A stretch of 64,000 bases of DNA, from positions 1 to 64,000 of the forward strand of contig NZ_QSUU01000006.1 in the NCBI RefSeq assembly GCF_003439125.1. The letters run 5' to 3'. Under the pieces are notes generated by a model. That model was not told the origin of the DNA and ran no database searches. It worked only from the letters and a program-made list of their open reading frames with translations. The first letter of the stretch is position 1. Every line of letters starts with the position of its first letter. The position numbers and the translations under genes are program-made. The stretch is from Collinsella sp. OM04-5. GTDB lineage: Bacteria > Actinomycetota > Coriobacteriia > Coriobacteriales > Coriobacteriaceae. Shown here piece by piece: positions 46,861 through 55,041 of the stretch.

Positions 46861-46945
46861 CAGGTGCCCCAGGTCGCCGCGAAAGAGGAGCGACGCGTAC
46901 TTCATGTACGCGAGCGACGGTTTGAGCGGCGAGATGGGGTGCCTG
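46861..46945 (-). repeat. structured 3' element (family C) downstream of lacB
   Basis: Near-identical to 24160-24243. The outermost pairs are CAGG with CCTG in place of GAGG with CCTC, and the apical loop is ATGAA in place of CAAA, so both the terminal base pair and the loop change while pairing is kept. The segment 46622-46860 has no other recognisable feature. Confidence 0.75.
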
Positions 46946-46953
46946 GGCGTCGC

Positions 46954-46995
46954 GCAGCGTCGACCCGTTACGCGGTTTGGTAAAACCGCGTAACC
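46954..46995 (-). terminator. hairpin unit (family D) directly after lacB
   Basis: GGTTACGCGGTTT pairs with AAACCGCGTAAC around a short loop, followed by GGGTCGACGCTGC, three bases after the lacB stop codon. The arms are identical to the unit after lacC. Confidence 0.75.
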
Positions 46996-46998
46996 TCC

Positions 46999-47523
46999 TT
47001 AGTCGTGGTATTCGCCGCGGTCCCACTTCTCGAGGAACTCGTCAAAGAAGTGCGGGTCAGCCTGAGCCTCGGCGTCGGCCTTATTGCAGGCGTCGATCTT
47101 GGCGATCAGGGCGTCGTGCTCGGGAGTCTTGTCGTAGGGCTCCTCCAGGAAGGCAAGCATGATATCGGCCATCAGGAACTCGCCGGTGATCTTGCCACCA
47201 AAGCCCACGATGTTGGCGTTGAGCTCGCGACGGGCATACAGGGCAGAGGTCATGTCGCGGACCAGGGCGCAGCGGGCGCCGGGAACCTTGTTGACGGCGT
47301 TGGTGATGCCGATGCCGGTGCCGCACAGGGCCACGCCAAAGTCGGCCTTGCCGCTGGCAACAGCCTCGCCCACGGCCTTGCCATAGATGGGATAGTGCGT
47401 ACGGGTGTGGCTGTAGGTGCCGCAGTCGAGCACCTTGTAGCCAGCCTGCTCCAGGCGGTCGGCCAGATAGATCTTCTCGTCCGTAACGATATGGTCGCAA
47501 CCGATTGCGATGGTCTTCTTCAT
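46999..47523 (-). CDS. lacB: galactose-6-phosphate isomerase subunit LacB
   Basis: With LacA it converts galactose-6-phosphate to tagatose-6-phosphate. The 174-residue protein begins [20 protein letters not shown] and contains [20 protein letters not shown] followed by [13 protein letters not shown], typical of the RpiB/LacAB family; GTGIG and the Cys are the active-site region. The length matches LacB (171). It starts 63 bases after lacA, with a normal ribosome-binding site, so the two subunits are cotranscribed. Confidence 0.93.
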   Translation of the reverse strand: MKKTIAIGCDHIVTDEKIYLADRLEQAGYKVLDCGTYSHTRTHYPIYGKAVGEAVASGKADFGVALCGTGIGITNAVNKVPGARCALVRDMTSALYARRELNANIVGFGGKITGEFLMADIMLAFLEEPYDKTPEHDALIAKIDACNKADAEAQADPHFFDEFLEKWDRGEYHD

Positions 47524-47586
47524 CAGAACGTCCTTTCGTCTGAATTCACAAGTTGAGGTAGAAGTTCGAGTTCTCGGTGGCTCTCG

Positions 47587-48015
47587 TTAGGCCATCTTGT
47601 TGAGCATGTCGACACGGATCTGGTGACGGCCGCCGGCGTACTGGGCACGCAGGAACTCGCGGGCGATCTTCTTGGCGACCTCGGTGCCCACAACGCCCGG
47701 GCCCATGGTGACCATGCGCGAGCCGTTGTGCTCGCGGGTCATGTAAGCGGAACGCTCGTCGGAAATGTTGGCGACGACCATGCCCTTGATCTTGACGGCG
47801 GCCATATAGGAGCCGACGCCGTACTTATCGAATGCAAAGCCCTGGGAATCCTTGTGCTCCAGCAGGTCCTTGGCAACGGCGGTCGCGGAATCGACAAAGT
47901 CCGCGGCAGGGGTCTCGGAATAGTCGACGACCTCGTGACCGTCGGCGATGAGCATCTCCTTGATGGACTCCTTCATCGACATACCGTCGGCATCGGAAGC
48001 GATTACAACCCTCAT
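47587..48015 (-). CDS. lacA: galactose-6-phosphate isomerase subunit LacA
   Basis: The 142-residue partner of LacB, with MRVVIASDADGMSMKESIKE, DKYGVGSYMAAVKIKGMVVA, SAYMTREHNGSRMVTMGPG and the family C-terminal AGGRHQIRVDMLNKM. LacA subunits lack the CGTG cysteine loop seen in LacB (here DKYGVGS), which agrees with a heteromeric enzyme. First gene of the lacA-B-X-C group. Its upstream region carries inverted repeats that look like operators. Confidence 0.92.
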   Translation of the reverse strand: MRVVIASDADGMSMKESIKEMLIADGHEVVDYSETPAADFVDSATAVAKDLLEHKDSQGFAFDKYGVGSYMAAVKIKGMVVANISDERSAYMTREHNGSRMVTMGPGVVGTEVAKKIAREFLRAQYAGGRHQIRVDMLNKMA

Positions 48016-48109
48016 GACATCCTCCTTGAGAGATACGCAGGTGCGTAGTTTCTGTTTGGAAGTGTTGAATCGCGTTCAGGTCCGGGCATCTGAATGTGCG
48101 GTTCTTCAC

Positions 48110-48184
48110 TGTTCGTGTTTATTTGAACACATTCGAACACCGACTGCAACAATAATTTGTTTATCTTTGTTCTTTTTTGAACAA
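48110..48184. promoter_or_regulatory. putative operator region of lacA
   Basis: TTGTTC and GAACAA flank six T residues (48167-48184), a perfect inverted repeat. TGTTCG (48110-48115) and CGAACA (48134-48139) form another, with TTTGAACACATTCGAACACC between. The shared GAACA word suggests one dimeric regulator with several sites, not of the LacI operator type used by the neighbours. Bases 48185-48253 contain no other feature. Confidence 0.55.
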
Positions 48185-48253
48185 ACACCATTCACGGATG
48201 ATTGCTGACCGTTTGAGCCCGGCGCGGACGTAGCGCCCACGTGTTCAACAAAC

Positions 48254-48290
48254 AAAAGGGCGACCGAGAACGTGTCTCGGCCGCCCTTCT
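48254..48290 (-). terminator. terminator of the membrane protein gene
   Basis: On the minus strand AAGGGCGGCCGAGA pairs with TCTCGGTCGCCCTT (one G-T) around four bases, followed by TTGTTTG. Confidence 0.75.
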
Positions 48291-48322
48291 TACGGTTGAT
48301 CTTCCAAAGATCGCTTTGCCGC

Positions 48323-49354
48323 CTACTCAGACTGCCCGCTCTTCTTGGCATGTCTGGACGGAGCGCTCAAGAAACGACCCGTCAGATAGTTCGCGGGACC
48401 GGAGATATCGATCCCCAGCAGCACGTGTCCTAGCCATAGGAACGCCACGAGCACCAGTAGAGGAATCACACACGAGGTCACGATCATCACGATGACGCCT
48501 TCGATCAGATCGGTCACCTGATGCACGATCTCATCGGTCATCTGCTTGGCACCGCTGGTCACCGACGTAACAAGGCTCGAGGCCCCGTCAGTCAACTGCT
48601 CGAGCACGTTTTTGGACTCCTTGGCCTCGGATTTTTTCTTGTTCGATTTTGAGCTGGTCTCGGCTGACTTGTCCGTGGTGTCGGCCGCGTCCGCAGCGTC
48701 CGCAGCCTTTTGCTCAGCTTGCTCAATACTTACGCGATACGTTTCATCGACCTTCTGCGACACCCATACGCTCGCGGGCACGAGCGCCATGCCGATCACG
48801 GCAACCACCAGCACGCGCGTCGCCACACGGCGCAGGACAGCGCTCGTGCTCCAGCGCCCGTGAATGCCGAGCGACACCGCAAAGAGCGCCAACGCAAACG
48901 GGATTAAGATGCCCAGGCCAACCGACCACAAAATCGTGAGCAAATATTTCTCTAGGTATAGCACGGCAAGCACGATACCAAGGTTGCCTGAAAGCTGCGC
49001 GAGCTGCTCGGCAACCGGCGTTCCCGTATCACCCGGCAGCGCGGTAATGCCCGCAGACAGCGCCACGCACGAGGTCGTGAGCGCCAGTACGTTTCCTTTC
49101 TTTTGATCGATGACCTCGATGGTGGAGTCCCAAGTTTTGGTATCGGCGAAATGCGGACGAGCCACAAAGCCCGACAGCAGCGCCAGCACCACGAGCGCAA
49201 CGATAAAGCCAATCTGCAGCTTTTTGTTTGCGCACACGACATCGGACAGACTGGGCTGCAGCTCGGTTACCGTCGTGTGCTCGGTTATCTGGACAGGACG
49301 CCCATGAGCCATCTCGTGCGCGCCTCTTTTTTGTATTGACCCGTTATCCGGCAT
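48323..49354 (-). CDS. membrane protein of unknown function
   Basis: A 343-residue protein with about four transmembrane segments (near residues 47-66, 118-140, 147-172, and 270-290), an outer region around residues 70-115 (ARPHFADTKTWDSTIEVID) and a long polar, coiled-coil-like stretch with repeated Ala, Asp, Lys and Ser (about 200-245). The C-terminus is basic. I do not recognise the family. GAGGAGG stands before the ATG at ideal spacing, and a clean terminator follows, so it is a real, probably monocistronic gene. Confidence 0.7.
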   Translation of the reverse strand: MPDNGSIQKRGAHEMAHGRPVQITEHTTVTELQPSLSDVVCANKKLQIGFIVALVVLALLSGFVARPHFADTKTWDSTIEVIDQKKGNVLALTTSCVALSAGITALPGDTGTPVAEQLAQLSGNLGIVLAVLYLEKYLLTILWSVGLGILIPFALALFAVSLGIHGRWSTSAVLRRVATRVLVVAVIGMALVPASVWVSQKVDETYRVSIEQAEQKAADAADAADTTDKSAETSSKSNKKKSEAKESKNVLEQLTDGASSLVTSVTSGAKQMTDEIVHQVTDLIEGVIVMIVTSCVIPLLVLVAFLWLGHVLLGIDISGPANYLTGRFLSAPSRHAKKSGQSE

Positions 49355-49447
49355 TTGGATACCTCCTCAGTCCGGCGTTTAATGCGAAAGGAAGTATACC
49401 CACCGAGCAAAAATCGAACGGGAGGACGAACGGAGCGCACCAAGACT

Positions 49448-49488
49448 GTCCCCAATGACTAGTCGTTTAAGAACGTCCCCAATGACTA
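49448..49488 (+). repeat. REP-like hairpin with repeated GTCCCCAATGACTA
   Basis: GTCCCCAATGACTA occurs at 49448 and 49475. The second copy closes a hairpin (49461-49487) with stem AGTCGTT and AATGACT and loop TAAGAACGTCCCC. Just downstream the word TTTCACCGCAACTT recurs from about 2970. Confidence 0.65.
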
Positions 49489-49516
49489 TATTTCACCGCA
49501 ACTTGGAGGAGGACAG

Positions 49517-49550
49517 AAAAAGCCCTGCCGCGGGTAGCGGCAGAGCTTTT
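49517..49550 (-). terminator. terminator of lacF
   Basis: AAAAGC, one bulged base, CTGCCG pair with CGGCAG, one base, GCTTTT after the lacF stop codon on the minus strand. Confidence 0.7.
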
Positions 49551-49577
49551 GGAAGGGGACTTGGTTGTGAGGGCTCG

Positions 49578-49916
49578 TTAGGCGAGCTTGGCCTCGAGCT
49601 CGGCAATGCGCTTGTAGGCATCGATGGTAAAGCGGGCCTGCTTCTCCAGGATCATAGTGGTCATGAGAGTGTCCTGAGCGTGAGCCATGATGAAGGTCAT
49701 CTCCATCTCGCCACCGCCGGCCTCCTGCGAAAGCAGCTTGGTCTGCGTGTCGTGGGCACCGATGAGCGCATCGCTGGCATCCTTGTGCAGCTGCTCGGCC
49801 TTCTCAAAGTCACCCTCGCGAGCAGCATCGAGCGCTGCAAGCAGATCGGTCTGGGCGTCACCTGCGTATGCGACGATCTCGAATCCAACCATCGAGATTT
49901 CTTCTTTGGTTGCCAT
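49578..49916 (-). CDS. lacF: PTS lactose/cellobiose-specific EIIA
   Basis: A 112-residue EIIA that passes phosphate from HPr to EIIB. It has MVGFEIVAYAGDAQTDLL, then LIGAHDTQTKLLSQEAGG, and TFIMAHAQDTLM with His79 as the predicted phosphorylation site. All-helical trimer-forming family of the usual length. It is the only EIIA in the window although three IICB permeases of this type are encoded, so it probably serves all three. It lies 214 bases downstream of a LacI gene on the same strand. Confidence 0.92.
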   Translation of the reverse strand: MATKEEISMVGFEIVAYAGDAQTDLLAALDAAREGDFEKAEQLHKDASDALIGAHDTQTKLLSQEAGGGEMEMTFIMAHAQDTLMTTMILEKQARFTIDAYKRIAELEAKLA

Positions 49917-50130
49917 GTTGCGTTCCTTTCACATATGAACCAATGGAGAGCATCGCGTCCGGGCATACGCGCTGCGTTGTGTATGACAGAAACAATAACA
50001 TTCAAACAAAAAAGAACAGCGCAAAACGTAATTTCGAGCTATGAACGGTCACTTTTCGACCGTGAACGGTTTTTAAACCAATTTAAACAATATCGAACAC
50101 AATTAGCGGAAACCCAAACAGACCCGCGCC

Positions 50131-51135
50131 CTAGCGTACATCGCGCACCGTATCGCCCTCGACGAGCACGCCCGGAAACAGCATGTGCTCCACACCGGGC
50201 GCAACGCCCTCGGCGTCGGCAATCTTGTCGACCGCCCACATGCCGACGCGCTTGTTGTCAAAGCGCACCGTGGTCAGGCGACGGTCGGGCACGATATCAC
50301 CCAGACTATCGTCAACACCCACCACGCTCACGTCCTGGGGCACGCACTTCCCGCGCGACTCGAGCCCACGGATACAGCCATATGCCATGGCATCGTTGGA
50401 GGCATAAATGGCCGTGCAGGTCGGATCATCCGCAAGCGCCTGGCCGGCAGCATATCCACTCTGCGCCGTCCAGTCGCCACGCACGAGCTGCGGGGGCTCA
50501 ATGCCATGCGCACGCAATGTCTCACGCCAGCCTTCCTCGCGCCGCATGCCCGAAAGCGAGCGCTCGGGACACGAGATAAAGTGCACAGTCTTGTGTCCCT
50601 GCCCCAGCAAATACTCGACCACCTGGCGCGAACAATCGAACTGGTCGTTATCGACCGTTGAACAGAGCGGGTGCTCCAACATCGTAACGAGCACCGTCTG
50701 CATGCCGGGCAGCGGCTCGAAGGTTCCAAAGTCCGCCGGCATGCGGTTCATAATCACAACCATGCCATCCACCGGCAGTGCGCTCATGCGCGACGATGCG
50801 CTCTCGAGGGTATACGGATGCCCGTCTACTTTAGTGAGGGTGATGGCATAGCCATGTTTGTCGGCCGCTGCGGCAAAGCCCTCCATACGGTCGAGATTGC
50901 CGGTGCCGGTAATGTTGAACATGGCGACGCCGACGGTCTTAAACTTGCCACGGCGCAACGATCGACCGGCAAAATTGGGGCGATACCCCAGCTCGCGCAT
51001 GGCGGCACGCACGCGTTCCTTGGTCTCGGGGCGCACGCTGGGCGAATCGTGCACCGTACGCGAGACTGTCTGCTCCGAGACGCCCGCGAGGCGCGCTACG
51101 TCTTTGACGGATACCGATTTTTTAACAGCGGCCAT
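50131..51135 (-). CDS. LacI family repressor of cassette L1
   Basis: A 334-residue repressor with helix-turn-helix VSVKDVARLAGVSEQTVSRT and recognition residues Glu-Gln at the specificity positions, hinge FAGRSLRRGK and a standard ligand domain (SVVGVDDSLGD near the end). Divergent from a PTS IICB gene. Three operators with half-site GTTGCCATT lie in the shared region, so it should repress that permease and itself, and possibly lacF downstream. Inducer unknown, probably a phosphorylated beta-galactoside. Confidence 0.9.
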   Translation of the reverse strand: MAAVKKSVSVKDVARLAGVSEQTVSRTVHDSPSVRPETKERVRAAMRELGYRPNFAGRSLRRGKFKTVGVAMFNITGTGNLDRMEGFAAAADKHGYAITLTKVDGHPYTLESASSRMSALPVDGMVVIMNRMPADFGTFEPLPGMQTVLVTMLEHPLCSTVDNDQFDCSRQVVEYLLGQGHKTVHFISCPERSLSGMRREEGWRETLRAHGIEPPQLVRGDWTAQSGYAAGQALADDPTCTAIYASNDAMAYGCIRGLESRGKCVPQDVSVVGVDDSLGDIVPDRRLTTVRFDNKRVGMWAVDKIADAEGVAPGVEHMLFPGVLVEGDTVRDVR

Positions 51136-51148
51136 AGGTCGATCTTTC

Positions 51149-51168
51149 TATGTCAACGATGCCATTGG
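51149..51168. promoter_or_regulatory. cassette L1 operator, repressor side
   Basis: TATGTCAACGATGCCATTGG, 14 bases before the repressor start codon. It matches the other L1 sites except for one base next to the centre. Confidence 0.65.
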
Positions 51169-51293
51169 TGGCACCTTGCGCAGTCAAATGAAACGTCTTC
51201 AAGTATATCCAACGCCTCCCCCACCATACGCTCACCACCCAAAACCTACCGTTCACCGACATTTTTGCTTCCCCGAACGGCTTTTGTCTACCA

Positions 51294-51433
51294 AATGTTA
51301 ACGTTGCCATTGTGCAAACACAGAGCCACCGGGCGGCTCAAACGTTTACGCGTAAGGAATCGACGGTTCGCAGGCACAGGAATCACCGGTTCGCGTCTTT
51401 TTTTGTGTCGCAAAATGGCAACGTCAACATTTT
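51294..51433. promoter_or_regulatory. cassette L1 operators, permease side
   Basis: AATGTTAACGTTGCCATT (51294-51311) and AAAATGGCAACGTCAACATT (51412-51431) are the same site in opposite orientation, 118 bases apart, about 182 and 62 bases before the IICB start codon. Such spacing permits looping between dimers of a tetrameric repressor. Confidence 0.7.
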
Positions 51434-51492
51434 GGCAACCGGACGCCAAAAGCTACCATCGTTGCTAACCCACCGACTCTTAGGAGCATTGC

Positions 51493-53268
51493 ATGGAGCA
51501 ACTCATCGCCATCATCGAAAAGGGCCAGCCCTTTTTCAACGCGATCGCCCGCAACAAGTACCTCAAGGCGATCCGCGACGGCTTTATCTCCGTCATCCCC
51601 ATCATCATCTTCTCGTCCATCTTCTGCCTGGTAGCCTCGGTCCCCAACATCTGGGGTTTCTACTGGCCCGATGACATCAACAACGCCCTGTGGAAGTGCT
51701 ACAACTACTCCATGGGCATCCTGGCCATCGCCTGCGCCGCCACCACGGCCAAGCACTTCGCCGACGCTCAGAACCGCGATCTGCCCAAGAACAACCAGAT
51801 CAACTTCATCTCGTGCATGTGCGCGGCCATCATCGGCTTCTTGCTCCTTTCGAGCGACACCATCGCCACGGACGCTGCCAGCGGTTTCAACACCACCTAC
51901 CTTGGTTCCAAGGGCCTGCTGACCGCTTTCATCGCTGCGTTTGTGACCGGCATCATCTACAAGTTCTTCATTAAGCGCAACATCACCGTCAAGATGCCCG
52001 AGCAGGTTCCGCCCAACATCTCGCAGACCTTTAAGGACATCATCCCCTTCTCCGTCTGCATCACCGTCTTTTGGGTTTTTGACATCGTCTTCCGCGCTGC
52101 TTTTGGCTTCTGCTTTGCCCAGGGTGTCATCCAGGTGTTCCAGCCCCTGTTCACCGCTGCCGATGGCTACATCGGCCTCGCTGTGATCTACGGCGCCATG
52201 AGCCTCTTCTGGTTCGTGGGCGTCCACGGCCCCTCGATCGTCGAGCCCGCCATCGCCGCCGCTCTCGTTGCCAACATGACCGACAACCTGGCTGCGTTCC
52301 AGGCCGGCCAGCACGCTTCCGCTGTCCTGACCCAGGGTGCCCAGTACTTCGTCGTCTGCATGGGCGGCACCGGCGCCACGCTCGTCCTGGTCTTTATGTT
52401 CTGCTTCCTGGCCAAGTCTCAGGAGATGCGCGCCGTCGGTAAGGCCGCCATCGTCCCCGTCTGCTTTGCCGTCAACGAGCCGCTGCTGTTCGCCGCACCC
52501 ATCGTGCTCAACCCCGTCTTCTTTGTCCCGTTTGTCTTTGCCCCGATCGCCAACATCTGGATCCTCAAGATCTTTATCGACTTCTTGGGCATGAACGGCT
52601 TTATGTACACCCTGCCTTGGACCGTCCCCGGCCCCATCGGCACCATCATGGGCCTGGGCTTCCAGCCGCTCGCCTTTGTGATGCTCGCCATCATCCTGGT
52701 CGTCGACTTTGCCCTGTACTATCCGTTCTTCCGTGCCTATGACGCCCAGAAGTGCGCCGAGGAGGCCGAGATCTCCCAGGAGGAGCTCGCCGCCAAGAAC
52801 GCCGAGAAAGCCGCCAAGCTCAACGATGCCTTCCAGGGCAAGGCTGACGCCAAGAGCGTTGCCGCCGGCGCTGCTGCCGAGGCCGTGAAGGCCGACTCCC
52901 CCGCCGCTTCCGCAGCACCCGCTGCCGAGACAACGACCGCCAGCGACCTCAACGGCAAGCGCGTGCTCGTGCTCTGCCAGGGCGGCGGAACCTCGGGCCT
53001 GCTCGCCAACGCGCTGGCCAAGGCCGCCAAGGAGCGCGGCATTAACCTCGAGACCGCTGCCGAGGCCTATGGCAACCACGTGGACATGCTCCCCGACTTT
53101 GACCTGGTCGTCCTGGCCCCGCAGGCCGCAAGCTACCTGGCCGACCTGCAGAAGGACTGTGAGCGCGTGGGCAACAAGTGCGTCGCCTGCCGTGGCAAGC
53201 AGTACATCGAGCTCTCCCAGAACGGCGACAAGTCTCTCGCCTTCGTGAGTGAGCAACTTTCGAAGTAA
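51493..53268 (+). CDS. PTS lactose-type EIICB, cassette L1
   Basis: A 591-residue permease. EIIC spans about residues 1-415 with the family segments GVHGPSIVEPAIAA and CFAVNEPLLFAAPIVLNP. A linker of about 65 residues rich in Ala, Glu and Lys follows, then EIIB from about residue 490, where the phosphocysteine lies in RVLVLCQGGGTSGLLANAL. This EIIB type is the LacE one, and EIIA comes from lacF. AGGAG precedes the ATG. The downstream GH1 gene is separated by a hairpin, so the two are one operon. Confidence 0.9.
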   Translation: MEQLIAIIEKGQPFFNAIARNKYLKAIRDGFISVIPIIIFSSIFCLVASVPNIWGFYWPDDINNALWKCYNYSMGILAIACAATTAKHFADAQNRDLPKNNQINFISCMCAAIIGFLLLSSDTIATDAASGFNTTYLGSKGLLTAFIAAFVTGIIYKFFIKRNITVKMPEQVPPNISQTFKDIIPFSVCITVFWVFDIVFRAAFGFCFAQGVIQVFQPLFTAADGYIGLAVIYGAMSLFWFVGVHGPSIVEPAIAAALVANMTDNLAAFQAGQHASAVLTQGAQYFVVCMGGTGATLVLVFMFCFLAKSQEMRAVGKAAIVPVCFAVNEPLLFAAPIVLNPVFFVPFVFAPIANIWILKIFIDFLGMNGFMYTLPWTVPGPIGTIMGLGFQPLAFVMLAIILVVDFALYYPFFRAYDAQKCAEEAEISQEELAAKNAEKAAKLNDAFQGKADAKSVAAGAAAEAVKADSPAASAAPAAETTTASDLNGKRVLVLCQGGGTSGLLANALAKAAKERGINLETAAEAYGNHVDMLPDFDLVVLAPQAASYLADLQKDCERVGNKCVACRGKQYIELSQNGDKSLAFVSEQLSK

Positions 53269-53277
53269 GTAACGCCC

Positions 53278-53312
53278 AGGGCCAGCCGACCATCCAAGAC
53301 CGGCTGGCCCTT
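53278..53312 (+). promoter_or_regulatory. intercistronic hairpin in cassette L1
   Basis: AGGGCCAGCCG pairs with CGGCTGGCCCT around 13 bases between the IICB and GH1 genes. With only TTCGATTT after it, partial termination is possible. Confidence 0.65.
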
Positions 53313-53334
53313 CGATTTAGACGATTGGATCATC

Positions 53335-54774
53335 ATGTCCGTTAATCCTGCTAGCGTCACCAACCCGCCCGCGCAGTTTCCCGAGGACTTTGTCTTTGGC
53401 GGCGCCACCGCTGCCTACCAGGTAGAGGGCGAGACCCGCACTCACGGTAAGGGCAAGGTTGCCTGGGACGACTTTCTGGAGGCCCAGGGGCGCTTCTCCC
53501 CCGATCCCGCTTCGGACTTCTACAACCAGTACCCCGTCGACCTGGAGCTGTGCGAGGAGTTCGGCATCAACGGCATTCGCCTCTCCATCGCCTGGAGCCG
53601 CATCTTCCCCAACGGCACCGGCGAAATCAACCCCGAGGGCGTCCAGTTCTACCACGATCTCTTCGCCGAGTGCCACAAGCACCACGTTGAGCCGTTCGTC
53701 ACGCTGCATCACTTTGACACGCCGCTTCCCCTCTTTGAGAAGGGCGACTTCCTCAACCGCGAGACCATCGATGCCTTTGTGGACTTTGCCACCTTCTGCT
53801 TTAAGGAGTACGCCGACCAGGTGACCTACTGGTTCACCTTTAACGAGATCTGGGCCGACGCCTCCAACACCTACATCGAGGGCACCTTCCCCGGCGGCGT
53901 CAAAGCTCATCTGGCCGAGGCCTTCCAGTGCGAGCACAACATGATGCTCGCCCACGCCAAGGCCGTGCTGGCCTTCCACAACGGCGGCTTTAAGGGCAAA
54001 ATCGGCGTCATCCAGTCGCTGGAGTTTAAGTACCCGCTCAACGAGAACGACCCCGCCGACATCAAAGCCGCCAACAACGAGCACGTGCTGCAAAACCAGT
54101 TCTTGCTCGACGCCACCTTCCGCGGCGACTATGCGCCCGACACCCTCGAGTGCGCCAACCGCCTGGCTGCCGTCTCGGGCGGCACCATCGAGATCCTAGA
54201 CGAGGATCTGGAAATCATGCGCGAGGCCGCGCTCTACAACGACTACCTGGGCGTTAACAACTACCAGTGCCGCTTCTTGAAGGCTTACGACGGCGAGAAC
54301 GACCTGCACCACAACGGTACGGGCGAGAAGGGCACTGGCCGCTGGCGCGTTAAGGGTATTGGCGAGCATGTGAACAAGCCTGGCATCCCCACCACCGACT
54401 GGGACTGGATCATCTATCCCGAGGGCCTGTTCGATCTGCTCGTCTACATTAAGCAGCGCTACCCCAACTACAAGCAGATTTTCATCACCGAGAACGGCAT
54501 GGGCTACAAGGACCCCTACAAGGACGGTTTTGTGGACGACCAGCCGCGCATCGACTACATCGAGCAGCACCTGCGTTGGCTGCTCAAGGCCATGGAGGTG
54601 GGCGTCAACGTGGGCGGCTACTTCCTGTGGAGCCTGCAGGATCAGTTCTCCTGGACCAATGGCTACAACAAGCGTTACGGCTTCTTTTACGTTGACTTTG
54701 AAACCCAGAAGCGCACGCCCAAGGCAAGCGCCTACTGGTACAAGCACGTGGCGCAGACCCGTCGTCTGGACTAG
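53335..54774 (+). CDS. lacG: GH1 6-phospho-beta-galactosidase, cassette L1
   Basis: A 479-residue GH1 enzyme. The acid/base Glu is in WFTFNEIWA and the nucleophile in IFITENGMGY. The 6-phosphate site is QFSWTNGYNKRYGFF: the Ser, Lys and Tyr bind phosphate, and the Trp next to the Ser is typical of 6-phospho-beta-galactosidases in place of the smaller residue found in 6-phospho-beta-glucosidases. Lactose-6-phosphate is the obvious substrate. It follows its permease in the operon and feeds galactose-6-phosphate to LacAB. Confidence 0.87.
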   Translation: MSVNPASVTNPPAQFPEDFVFGGATAAYQVEGETRTHGKGKVAWDDFLEAQGRFSPDPASDFYNQYPVDLELCEEFGINGIRLSIAWSRIFPNGTGEINPEGVQFYHDLFAECHKHHVEPFVTLHHFDTPLPLFEKGDFLNRETIDAFVDFATFCFKEYADQVTYWFTFNEIWADASNTYIEGTFPGGVKAHLAEAFQCEHNMMLAHAKAVLAFHNGGFKGKIGVIQSLEFKYPLNENDPADIKAANNEHVLQNQFLLDATFRGDYAPDTLECANRLAAVSGGTIEILDEDLEIMREAALYNDYLGVNNYQCRFLKAYDGENDLHHNGTGEKGTGRWRVKGIGEHVNKPGIPTTDWDWIIYPEGLFDLLVYIKQRYPNYKQIFITENGMGYKDPYKDGFVDDQPRIDYIEQHLRWLLKAMEVGVNVGGYFLWSLQDQFSWTNGYNKRYGFFYVDFETQKRTPKASAYWYKHVAQTRRLD

Positions 54775-54820
54775 TGGCTGGCGGGGTTGCCCGCTCACAC
54801 AACCTGTCCCCATTTCTCAG

Positions 54821-54864
54821 CCGGGGGCGGCACGTCACACGGCGCGCCGCCCCCGGTCTTTTTG
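54821..54864 (+). terminator. terminator of cassette L1
   Basis: CCGGGGGCGGC pairs perfectly with GCCGCCCCCGG, followed by TCTTTTTG. Confidence 0.88.
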
Positions 54865-54885
54865 TTTTTGGGCTGGTCGGGAGCC

Positions 54886-55031
54886 GTTTGTCTCGATCTG
54901 TAACATCTAGCCGAGTTTTTTGGTCCTAGCTGTTACAGATTGAGACGAACAGGATTGCTCTTTCCGAAGAATCTAAATCTGTAACACGTAGCCCGCTTTT
55001 GACCGTCTACCTGTTACAAATCGAGACAAAC
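54886..55031. repeat. pair of 65-base palindromic repeats (family E)
   Basis: Unit 1 (54886-54950) has 20-base arms, GTTTGTCTCGATCTGTAACA on the left; unit 2 (54968-55031) shares CTGTAACA and TGTTACAAATCGAGACAAAC. Between the TGTAACA and TGTTACA boxes a second, variable helix (CTAG or GTAG type) and a T-rich loop follow. It lies between the 3' ends of convergent genes. A second pair stands at 59897-60040 in the same kind of position. Confidence 0.7.
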
Positions 55032-55041
55032 GGAGTAGGAC

